Origin: CAYPHA01 sp964410215
Lineage (GTDB): Bacteria; Calditrichota; Calditrichia; Calditrichales; CAYPHA01
Assembly: GCA_964410215.1 (NCBI GenBank)
Contig: CAYPHA010000036.1
Span: forward strand, 1 to 45,726
Reading direction: 5' to 3'
DNA length: 45,726 nt
Part shown: in pieces, positions 25,852 through 33,712 of the stretch
Numbering within the stretch: the stretch's first letter is position 1
How the letters are laid out: each line of letters begins with the position of its first letter
Notes under the pieces: model-generated
Seen by the model: only the letters and a program-made list of their open reading frames with translations
Database searches by the model: none
What the model was told of the DNA's origin: nothing
Position numbers and translations under genes: made by a program

Positions 25852-27888
25852 TTATATTCCGAACTGATACGATATTTTGAGAAAGACAATGTCATTTTTT
25901 CGTTTTTGCGGATACCCCAACTCGTCAAAGCGGTCTGAGGTGTAGATCAGATAAAGCGAGCTGAAGGGTGGGATAAAACGCCATCCAAAAAGTCCATAGA
26001 TATAAAACCGGTTTGTTCTGCTGCTGGTTTGATTAAATAGCCGCAGCCACAGATCCCGTGTAAAATTATAATCGACGCTTAAGATATGTAACGTCTCTGA
26101 GTCACCTTCCTTATCAGGTAAAAAATTCAGCTTTTCAAAACTGTATTCAATGGCAATACGTTTATAAAACCGTTTCCGGGCAATACACTGGTACAATTCA
26201 AAGTCTCTGTCATAATTCCTTCCCAGGCTGTACTTACAGGCGGCGAATTCCCATTCATCCGCATTATATCCCAGTTCAGCGCCAAATCTGTGATTATAAA
26301 ATTTCTTTTCATACAATTTAAACTCATCATTATAATCGAGTCGCAGTCCAAACCTGTTTTGAAGATATAATGTGGCCCTTTCCGTGACATACCAGCTTCG
26401 AAGTGTCCCTTTATGACTCCAGAACACGTTATTTTGTGATTCGAATTTCAGGTATTTAACCCAACTGTTACGTGTCCACCAGGTATAAGAAAGATCGCTA
26501 TCGATCTCCCGCATATCATCGTCAAGGATAAATCCCGTTTTGTTTACATTATCCTTGAATTTTTCACCGGTATCCGAATACCGGATATGCACATGATGCA
26601 AATTGCTCTCATGCGCGACACGCATAAACCATGCACTATGTGCCATTGTCAGACCGGGTGTGCTGGCGACGAACTGCCCGGTGATTTTCCACTCTGTGCC
26701 CGGATTCAGAAGCATATCCGCACTAAATGAGCGCGTATAGGCATTCTCCCAGGATTTGTCCACAGCCGTAATACCTATGGAAGAAGATCTTAAAATGTCC
26801 TTTTTTAATCTGAATGCACTGAACAATGCGGAGGGGATTCCCATCGTACTGTTCTGCGACGTTTGAGCGGTGAGTAAAGAAAAATTATAATCATCTATCT
26901 TACCCGTCACCTTCCCGCCATAGTCAATATCACCAATGCGTCGCGAGTAAAACGTTTGAATCCGGGTACTGTACAGGCTGTTACCTTCAAGGAAAAACAA
27001 TCGTTTTTCCGGAAAACTGAGCTCCCACCGGGTGAGATTCAACTGCTGCTGGTCACCTTCGACCGTGGCAAAATCGGGATTTATAGTGCCATCCAAGCGC
27101 ACACCGGAGGAAAGCTGATAGGCCGCGTCCAGACCTATATCGGTGAACGTATGATCATACCGTCCGGTCAGATCACTGTTTTCATTTCTTAGGGTCGCAT
27201 AGGGGGTGATCAGGATATTCCGGTCTGTCCCCGGCAGAACCAGACCGGTGAGTTTGCCGCTCTGTGACACCCTCAGATTATTGTTCATCTCTCCCGACCA
27301 GTAGGCGATTTCTGAATTGTGACGAATACTTCTGCCAAAATTCACCCCCCAGGTCGTCAGTGCGGGATCATATTTTATATGTCGGAAGGGGATGGCAAAC
27401 TCAGCACTCCAGAGAGAATCCGTCACATGAACCGCAGATTGCCATTCCGTATCCCAGTTCCGGTCTTCTGTACGTCCATCATCCGTCACATACATATCGG
27501 TCTGCGTGCCAATCGGATTCACGGCAAAGGCATAACACGTGCGCAGATCATTGAACGTGTCCAGCATGATAAAAACCAGGTCATCCGTTCCCTCTAATTG
27601 ATCCCTTGCAGAAATATTTGCTGTTACCGTCGAGGTCATTTCCATGAAACATTTCATACCGATGTATAAATAATCTTCTGTCTGCGCCACATATACCATG
27701 GTTTTTTCTGATGAAGGTTTTCCTTTTTCAGGTTCCATCTGGATAAATCCGGAGGTAGGAGACGATACTTCCCAACACGTATCGGACAGCATGCCGTCGA
27801 TAACAGGGGGCGTATCGATCATGGAAAGTCTGATTTCTCTTGCAGACAAGGATAAAAACAGGACAAATACAATTAGAGTTGATTTCAT
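25852..27888 (-). CDS. CBM9-like / DUF5916-like outer-membrane protein
   Basis: 678 residues with signal peptide (about 1-16). Residues about 17-220 resemble a family 9 carbohydrate-binding domain (IDTPPVIDGMLSDTCWEV, EDYLYIGMKCF, LDTFNDLRTCYAFAVNPIG, WDTEWQSAVHVTDSLWSAEF, IPFRHIKY). From about 225 on, beta-rich sequence with many aromatic and alternating residues matches the DUF5916 barrel-like region (GLDAAYQLSSGVRLDGTINP, DFATVEGDQQQLNLTRWEL, FPEKRLFFLEGNS). Such proteins are common in FCB bacteria and probably sit in the outer membrane binding carbohydrate; function is unproven. Its position between two sulfatases supports a glycan role. Confidence 0.85.
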   Translation of the reverse strand: MKSTLIVFVLFLSLSAREIRLSMIDTPPVIDGMLSDTCWEVSSPTSGFIQMEPEKGKPSSEKTMVYVAQTEDYLYIGMKCFMEMTSTVTANISARDQLEGTDDLVFIMLDTFNDLRTCYAFAVNPIGTQTDMYVTDDGRTEDRNWDTEWQSAVHVTDSLWSAEFAIPFRHIKYDPALTTWGVNFGRSIRHNSEIAYWSGEMNNNLRVSQSGKLTGLVLPGTDRNILITPYATLRNENSDLTGRYDHTFTDIGLDAAYQLSSGVRLDGTINPDFATVEGDQQQLNLTRWELSFPEKRLFFLEGNSLYSTRIQTFYSRRIGDIDYGGKVTGKIDDYNFSLLTAQTSQNSTMGIPSALFSAFRLKKDILRSSSIGITAVDKSWENAYTRSFSADMLLNPGTEWKITGQFVASTPGLTMAHSAWFMRVAHESNLHHVHIRYSDTGEKFKDNVNKTGFILDDDMREIDSDLSYTWWTRNSWVKYLKFESQNNVFWSHKGTLRSWYVTERATLYLQNRFGLRLDYNDEFKLYEKKFYNHRFGAELGYNADEWEFAACKYSLGRNYDRDFELYQCIARKRFYKRIAIEYSFEKLNFLPDKEGDSETLHILSVDYNFTRDLWLRLFNQTSSRTNRFYIYGLFGWRFIPPFSSLYLIYTSDRFDELGYPQKRKNDIVFLKISYQFGI

Positions 27889-28121
27889 AGGATGTTATCC
27901 TGCTGATCAATTTTAACCTGAAAATTGATTGGAATATTTTCAGGATTAACTTGAGATGTTTAATATGAAAATGTTATTGAATTATCTTTTAATGAGCAAA
28001 AGTTTTTACATCTACTTTGGAGTGTAATTTTATATATCAGGGTCATCCATATCTATCTGCAATTTGCTTTTTTACTGTTTTCTGATTAGACTCATTTTAG
28101 TTTTAACAGCATTGGTCCGCT

Positions 28122-28439
28122 ATGCTATCTAATAATTATCTCACTGAGTTAGCTATTTATTTGAGTGATAAATTTGATTTAAAGAAGATTTTTCTTTTTG
28201 GCTCTTATGCTCATGGTGATCCGGATAAGAATAGCGATTTGGATCCGTGCATCATAACCGATTTAAAAGGCAAACGGAAAATAGATATCATGCGAGAATT
28301 GCGAAAAGAATTATACATGAAAGTGAACACTCCCCTTGATATCCTGGCGTATGAAGAACACGAATTTGATCAGCTATCGAAATTAGAGAATACCCTGGAA
28401 TATAATATTCTGAAGTCTGGTAGATTATTGAATGGATAG
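28122..28439 (+). CDS. Orphan MNT-domain minimal nucleotidyltransferase
   Basis: 105 residues. IFLFGSYAHGDPDKNSDLD contains the GSxxxG...SDxD motif (G27, S28, D39, D41) and PLDILAY gives the third catalytic aspartate D73. This is the MntA-type DNA polymerase beta fold, usually the antitoxin of a HEPN-MNT pair that AMPylates its partner. No HEPN gene is found within 250 bases on either side. The gene and flanks are much more AT-rich than neighbours, which suggests transfer or remnant status. It may also act as a stand-alone nucleotidyltransferase. The region after the stop has a weak hairpin at 28489-28508. Confidence 0.85.
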   Translation: MLSNNYLTELAIYLSDKFDLKKIFLFGSYAHGDPDKNSDLDPCIITDLKGKRKIDIMRELRKELYMKVNTPLDILAYEEHEFDQLSKLENTLEYNILKSGRLLNG

Positions 28440-28567
28440 GTCTGAAATGAATCTTAGTATATAACCTCATCTGAAAAAAGGTAGCGTCATCCTGATTAAA
28501 ATCGGGATTTAATCTAGTGAAAATTTAATTTTATAGCATCATCAATAAAAAGGACATCGTAAAAACT

Positions 28568-28585
28568 CCCCCTTAGAAAAGGGGG
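28568..28585. repeat. G/C-run hairpin repeat, copy 1
   Basis: CCCCCTT (28568-28574), four-base loop AGAA, AAGGGGG (28579-28585): a perfect seven-pair stem. The same stem with loop ATCA recurs at 39940-39957. These look like a short dispersed intergenic repeat, and could also act as terminators. It lies between the MNT gene and sulfatase 2. Confidence 0.65.
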
Positions 28586-28674
28586 TTGGGGGGATGTTAT
28601 AAAATGAAGATTTATTATAATCCAAATTATATCATAACATTTGACTCTACTCGAAAAAATAAAAGGCGACCATT

Positions 28675-30303
28675 ATGAAAAAACATTTTAACTGGTTCTT
28701 TGTCATCGCCATCATCATCTTTCTGGCGATTTCTTCCTGTAAAGACGGTAAAAAAACGGCAGGTCAACCCAATATCATTTTTATCATGTCCGATGATCAC
28801 GCCTTTCAGGCCCTGAGTGCCTATTCGGGTCATCTGATCAACACCCCCAATATTGACCGTATCGCCCAGGACGGCATATTGTTTACCAATGCCTCGGTCA
28901 CCAATTCCATTTGTGCACCGTCCCGGGCAACCATTCTGACCGGAAAGCATACCCATATACACGGTAAAATCGACAACCGCATGCCTTTCGATACAACAAA
29001 TGTCACCTTCCCACAGATTATGCATGAGGCCGGTTATCAGACAGCGATGTTCGGCAAACTCCACTTTGGTAACAATCCAAAAGGATTTGATGAATTCAAG
29101 ATTTTACCGGGACAGGGCCGCTACTACAATCCGCGCTTCATCACGGACCAGGGTGATACGACGATTACGGGTCACACGACGGACATCATTACGGATCTAA
29201 CCCTGGACTGGCTTGACAACAGGCGTGTCGAAGATCAACCGTTTCTGCTTTTTTATCTGCACAAGGCGCCGCACCGCCCCTGGGTGCCGGCCGAACGCCA
29301 TTTCAAAGAATATATCAAAAAAACCTTTCCGGAACCGGAGTCCCTTTTCGATACTTATGAAGGGCGCGGGACCGCGGCAAAAACCGCCGAAATGAATATT
29401 TTTAAACACATGACGTTTGGCCATGATATGAAAATCTATCCCGATATCATGAAAGAAATGGGCATCCAACCGATGGGTCAATGGGATACGGCTTCGGTCA
29501 CTAGTATGATGAACCGCTTCACTGATGAACAACGGGCCGCCTGGAAAAAGGTATACGATCCGATGATTGAAGAATTCAAGCAGAACTATCCGACAATGTC
29601 CGATGAAGAGCTCATGCGCTGGAAATACCAGCGCTATATGCAGGACTACCTGGCCTGTATTGCCGGAGTTGATGAAAATGTCGGCCGGTTATTGGACTAT
29701 CTCGAGCAGAACGGTCTGGATGAAAACACGCTGGTGGTCTATACCTCCGATCAGGGATTTTATCTGGGCGAGCACGGCTGGTTCGATAAACGATTTATAT
29801 ATAAGGAATCGTTCAATACACCGCTTCTCATAAAGTGGCCCGGCGTCATCAAACCGGGAAGTACGTCGGATGAAATGGTACAGAACCTGGACTTCGCCCA
29901 GACCCTTCTTGAAGCCGCGGGAATCGAAGCCCCGGATGATATGCAGGGAGAGAGCCTGATGCCGCTGCTAACGGGTGATGTCGAAAAATGGGACAGGGAT
30001 GCCGTTTATTACCATTATTATGAATATCCGGCCTGGCATATGGTAAAACGTCATTATGGTATTGTAACCAAAAACTATAAGCTCGCCCATTTCTATTACG
30101 ATGTGGACGAATGGGAGCTCTATGACCTGCAAAAAGATCCCAATGAAATGAACAATGTCTATGAAGATCCTGCATATCAGGATATTGTCCAGGAGCTGAA
30201 AACAAAGCTCAGCGAACTGCGCCTTAAATACGGCGATTCAGAGGAACTCGATAAGAAATACATTCAGATATACAAGGATAAAGGCTTCATCAAAGAAAAC
30301 TGA
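28675..30303 (+). CDS. Sulfatase 2, lipoprotein (formylglycine type)
   Basis: 542 residues. Lipobox FLAISSC with Cys22. Sulfatase core: PNIIFIMSDDHAFQALSAY (D40, D41), SICAPSRATILTGKH with formylglycine C80, FGKLHFG, DENTLVVYTSDQGFYLGEHGW with the second metal site, then RFIYKESFNTPLLIKWPG. An insertion at about 215-330 (KTFPEPESLFDTYEGRG onward) is longer than in sulfatase 1. It is a different subfamily from sulfatase 1, so the two may act on different sulfate positions. Surface-anchored degradation of a sulfated glycan is likely. Substrate unknown. Confidence 0.93.
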   Translation: MKKHFNWFFVIAIIIFLAISSCKDGKKTAGQPNIIFIMSDDHAFQALSAYSGHLINTPNIDRIAQDGILFTNASVTNSICAPSRATILTGKHTHIHGKIDNRMPFDTTNVTFPQIMHEAGYQTAMFGKLHFGNNPKGFDEFKILPGQGRYYNPRFITDQGDTTITGHTTDIITDLTLDWLDNRRVEDQPFLLFYLHKAPHRPWVPAERHFKEYIKKTFPEPESLFDTYEGRGTAAKTAEMNIFKHMTFGHDMKIYPDIMKEMGIQPMGQWDTASVTSMMNRFTDEQRAAWKKVYDPMIEEFKQNYPTMSDEELMRWKYQRYMQDYLACIAGVDENVGRLLDYLEQNGLDENTLVVYTSDQGFYLGEHGWFDKRFIYKESFNTPLLIKWPGVIKPGSTSDEMVQNLDFAQTLLEAAGIEAPDDMQGESLMPLLTGDVEKWDRDAVYYHYYEYPAWHMVKRHYGIVTKNYKLAHFYYDVDEWELYDLQKDPNEMNNVYEDPAYQDIVQELKTKLSELRLKYGDSEELDKKYIQIYKDKGFIKEN

Positions 30304-30396
30304 TCAATCAAGTCGGTATCACATTATCTGATGACATGGACCACAGTACATGTGGATTTTATACACTCTTAGGCCGTACATCCATTTACATAATAT

Positions 30397-31695
30397 TTAC
30401 CCAATAGCCATCATGTCTTTATTGTACTGTATTGTTTTCCCCAATTGGTGGGCTAGGACGGACATATGCAGCACCGTTTGTGTACGATAAGCCAGATCGA
30501 TCGGACTCCAGGTGTTTTTATTTCTGCTGCGACAACATTCCAGTAAATTTTTCCAATGGTTCATATTATCTTCACCATATTCAATAGGTATCGTCTCAGG
30601 GGCCTTGGCTCCTTTGACCTTAATGGGCGTGAAAACAATCTCCCTGTTATTAGGATGGACGGTCAATGACCCATCCCAACCGCGAATGACCGGGGTTCTT
30701 TGCCCTGATCCTCTTACCGGTGTGGCATTAAAATCATTGGCCTGTGTTCCCAAAACGGAAATCGTCACATTTTCAGGATACTCTGCCATCAGGTTAAATG
30801 TATCCGGCACATCTCTCAATTCATAATCATAACGGTGAATACCTCCCAACGCGACGACCTTGTCCGGTATATCAACCCCTAAAATGTCGATTACCTGCGT
30901 CAGACTATGCGGATACAGGTCCGTAACCGGGCCACCGGCATAGTCCTTAAACAAACGCCAGCGAAAAAAACGATCGATGGAGAATGCGCGTTTGGGTGCA
31001 TCTCCCAGGAAAGCTTCCCAGTTTAAGTCTTTTCCCGGTTTTGCATTGGGATCGTCAATTGTCATGCCGCGTTCTCCCCAATCACCGATGCGGAAAAAAC
31101 CGGTTTCGCCATCCAACGGTTTTCCAATCAATCCGTCTTGTACTAATTTTTTCATCTGATGCCAGACAGAATCACTCATTGCCTGCGTGCCCAGTTGAAA
31201 AATACGGTCATTATCCTGTACCGTTTTAAGAAGCTTTTTTGTCAGCTCAAATTGCCGCCAGTGCGTAACCGGTTTCTCACAATAGACATCTTTGCCGGCC
31301 ACTATGGCATCGATGGCCTGGTATCCATGAATATGATCCGGCGTCGCAATGCATACCACATCCACATCTTTATTCTCAAGCAACCGGCGATGGTCATCAT
31401 AAGCCCTGGCATTGTACTGCGTTGCAGCCGCCTCTAAACGCGGTCGATAAATATCACATACAGCCACAATTTCAATATTCTCCCCCTCACTCTGCAAGCG
31501 TTTCAGCATCGACAGATGAAAGGCTCCGCGTCCGCCGGTCCCGATAACGGCAACACCCATCCGGTCATTAGGGCTTTTCCCCCCGGCCCATAATCTTGTG
31601 CTGCTATGCGCACCTAATAGAATAGATGATGTGGCCACACTCGATGTCTGTAAAAATTGACGGCGGTTCATGCCTGGTTTTTGATCTTTCCGCAT
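30397..31695 (-). CDS. Tat-exported Gfo/Idh/MocA family oxidoreductase
   Basis: 432 residues. The N-terminus MNRRQFLQTSSVATSSILLG (from residue 9) is a twin-arginine signal. The Rossmann domain begins VAVIGTGGRGAFHLSML, with IVAVCDIYRPR and VCIATPDHIHGYQAIDAI and VYCEKPVTHW, the EKP motif with catalytic lysine. The C-terminal half is the usual substrate-binding beta sheet domain. Exported members bind NAD(P) before folding and act on sugars or polyols in the periplasm. GGGAG lies seven bases before the ATG. It follows the DUF6807 gene by 65 bases and is likely cotranscribed with it. Confidence 0.92.
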   Translation of the reverse strand: MRKDQKPGMNRRQFLQTSSVATSSILLGAHSSTRLWAGGKSPNDRMGVAVIGTGGRGAFHLSMLKRLQSEGENIEIVAVCDIYRPRLEAAATQYNARAYDDHRRLLENKDVDVVCIATPDHIHGYQAIDAIVAGKDVYCEKPVTHWRQFELTKKLLKTVQDNDRIFQLGTQAMSDSVWHQMKKLVQDGLIGKPLDGETGFFRIGDWGERGMTIDDPNAKPGKDLNWEAFLGDAPKRAFSIDRFFRWRLFKDYAGGPVTDLYPHSLTQVIDILGVDIPDKVVALGGIHRYDYELRDVPDTFNLMAEYPENVTISVLGTQANDFNATPVRGSGQRTPVIRGWDGSLTVHPNNREIVFTPIKVKGAKAPETIPIEYGEDNMNHWKNLLECCRSRNKNTWSPIDLAYRTQTVLHMSVLAHQLGKTIQYNKDMMAIG

Positions 31696-31760
31696 TCATG
31701 ACTCCCTATTTATATGTGAATACTGTTCGAAATACAGCGTTGTATACTATTTTGGACTGC

Positions 31761-32744
31761 TTATTTTCCTTCACGATTCGTTATATGCGTTAACCAATAC
31801 TGATAAGCCTCCTCAATACGTTGGTTATCGACATGCCCGTCCCAGAGGGCAACACCATATCCCAATGACAGTATTTCCCCGGACTGCAGTGCCATGGGAT
31901 TTTCATGTAAGCGCATTGTGGCGCTCATATAAGCAAAAGGGACTTTCATTGTGAACCATGTAGTCAAACCTCCGGGATTATCCGGATGGGCCAGCATAGC
32001 AACTGTAACCTTTTGATTGTCGACCTGCGACAGATAGGCACACCAGCGATCCGTGATCAACCGTTCCTGGCCCCGAAATATATCCCCCGCTTTATTCTCA
32101 GCAGAAACAAATTCCCCGGCGTTATCCATTGAACGGACAAAACGCATACCCAATCCATCATAATGGGAACCGGCCACTGAGCCCGATGGTTTTGAATCCG
32201 AAGCTAAAAACCGACTTTCCCAGTCATACAGATTAACCTCCAGCCGTGGATTATATTCACCATTGATTGTTCGAACTTCCCGGAGTATGATCGATCCATC
32301 CCCGGGATCGATCCAATGAATATCGGTCGCGAATCCTCCCTCACCCAGTTTTTTACCGGTTGACGAAACTAGTTTCGATATCCCAATGGATTTCTGCCGA
32401 CCGCTGTTATTGGTTTCTTCCCAAAAATTGATTCCATCTACATTATATGCCAACATGAGGCCATGGTGATGCTTGTGATCGTCCGGACTATCCAGGAGAA
32501 TATTGTGACCGGCAGGAGTATATAACTCCTTTATATAGGGTTTGAACAATGAATCCATCATGTTATATATGAACAGCTTTTTGCCATTATAATAAAGGAC
32601 AACGGTTTCATTTTCCATTCGAATCGTATATTCGACGTTTTGCGAACGCTCCCGCATCATATTCTCTTCCGCTTTAACGGGCATCAAACCTATCATCATG
32701 ATCATGGATATCATGGTAACAATCCCGGGCTTCGTTGGTTTCAT
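31761..32744 (-). CDS. DUF6807 (PmoA-like) secreted protein
   Basis: 327 residues with signal peptide (about 1-25, KPGIVTMISMIMMIGLMP). Features match DUF6807, often annotated as methane oxygenase PmoA family by homology naming only: VVLYYNGKKLFIYN, PYIKELYTPAGHNILLDSP, DDHKHHHGLMLAYNVDGINF, WEE, then a late ALWDGHVDNQRIEEAYQYW. Function is unknown; it recurs with Gfo/Idh/MocA oxidoreductases in glycan loci, as here. The ATG at 32744 is chosen over 32759 because GAGGG lies about nine bases before it. No copper-site or membrane evidence supports methane oxidation. Confidence 0.85.
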   Translation of the reverse strand: MKPTKPGIVTMISMIMMIGLMPVKAEENMMRERSQNVEYTIRMENETVVLYYNGKKLFIYNMMDSLFKPYIKELYTPAGHNILLDSPDDHKHHHGLMLAYNVDGINFWEETNNSGRQKSIGISKLVSSTGKKLGEGGFATDIHWIDPGDGSIILREVRTINGEYNPRLEVNLYDWESRFLASDSKPSGSVAGSHYDGLGMRFVRSMDNAGEFVSAENKAGDIFRGQERLITDRWCAYLSQVDNQKVTVAMLAHPDNPGGLTTWFTMKVPFAYMSATMRLHENPMALQSGEILSLGYGVALWDGHVDNQRIEEAYQYWLTHITNREGK

Positions 32745-32842
32745 TGACATTTCCCTCACGTATAATATCAGACATCACAATAATACCAAACCATTGTTAT
32801 TTATACAAGTTGATATGATTTTTGCCCCTTCCAATCCGTGTT

Positions 32843-33670
32843 TCATTTCCAGCGTATTATCTCCGAAACGGAATGTTCTTTCGTGAAAAACATCCTGTGT
32901 TTGAAAACGATTAACAGAACGGCCACAATCGTTAAAATATACGTATCATAAGGCTGGGCATCCGGCCAGATGGGATTCATGAGCTGATAATGCATCACCG
33001 CTGCCAGCAGGATGCTGCCCTTTGACTCATTAAACAGAGCCGTCATGATTACACTAATCGCGATGGTCCCGGTGAAAAACGGCAGGAAGGCCCAACTGCT
33101 CTGCTGTGTACCGCTTAACAGGAATGCGGGCAGATGCCATGTTCCCCAGATGACGCCCAACAGCAATGCAGCGACAACAGGGGTTAATTTCCGTTGCAAT
33201 AAGGGCAAGGCGAATCCGCGCCAGCCGAATTCTTCGACGGGACCCTTAATCGCAGAGAGTATTAATGCGGGTAGTACCGCCTGAAAGGAGGCAAACGGAA
33301 ACGGCTCCGTGAACAGATTTCCATTCAGGCCGGCACCGGCATAAAAAACAACCGGCATTCCGATCAGCAGAAAGGCATACCAGAAGATGGAACTGCGCCA
33401 GATTAGAAATCCTCTGAGAAAATGGCCCAAACCGGTAATTTCGGCCCTGGTGATGACAATACTAAACGCTGCTATGGCCGGTGCGTAGACAGCCAGATAA
33501 AAAAGCGGATGATTCCCGGAAATGGCCCCGAAGATGGATGTCATCGGTTCCGGCAGAAAAATGTACAGTGCCAGGATGCCCCAGGCGATTAAAAAGGTAA
33601 GCGAGATAAACGGAATCAATGCCCTCATTTGGATCTGTTCCCTGTTCGGTTTCAATTGTTCAGTAACCAT
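32843..33670 (-). CDS. CPBP-family intramembrane metalloprotease
   Basis: 275 residues, about eight membrane segments. All core CPBP (CAAX protease and bacteriocin-processing) motifs are intact: GPVEEFGWRGF with E146, E147 and R151, WGTWHLPAF with H179, and a later MHYQLMN histidine. It belongs to the Rce1-like family of glutamate-dependent intramembrane proteases; substrates in bacteria are mostly unknown. AAAAAGGAG precedes the ATG by eight bases. It lies 42 bases after the CPBP-beta-lactamase fusion and probably shares its transcript. The intact site contrasts with the altered site of that neighbour. Confidence 0.9.
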   Translation of the reverse strand: MVTEQLKPNREQIQMRALIPFISLTFLIAWGILALYIFLPEPMTSIFGAISGNHPLFYLAVYAPAIAAFSIVITRAEITGLGHFLRGFLIWRSSIFWYAFLLIGMPVVFYAGAGLNGNLFTEPFPFASFQAVLPALILSAIKGPVEEFGWRGFALPLLQRKLTPVVAALLLGVIWGTWHLPAFLLSGTQQSSWAFLPFFTGTIAISVIMTALFNESKGSILLAAVMHYQLMNPIWPDAQPYDTYILTIVAVLLIVFKHRMFFTKEHSVSEIIRWK

Positions 33671-33712
33671 GATACATGCTCCTTTTTCTTAGTATTATTA
33701 GTGTTACCGGAT

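Noticed and set aside
28489..28508. Hairpin after the MNT gene as a terminator or HEPN remnant
   Set aside because: The stem needs a G-T pair and lacks a T-run, and no HEPN motif (RxxxxH) frame is seen near it.
30341..30355. CCACA/TGTGG hairpin between sulfatase 2 and the oxidoreductase gene
   Set aside because: Only five pairs and a poor T-tract; too weak to call as a terminator.
31761..32744. Methane monooxygenase subunit (PmoA) annotation
   Set aside because: The protein has a signal peptide and DUF6807 motifs, not the multi-helix membrane PmoA fold; the name is a database artefact.
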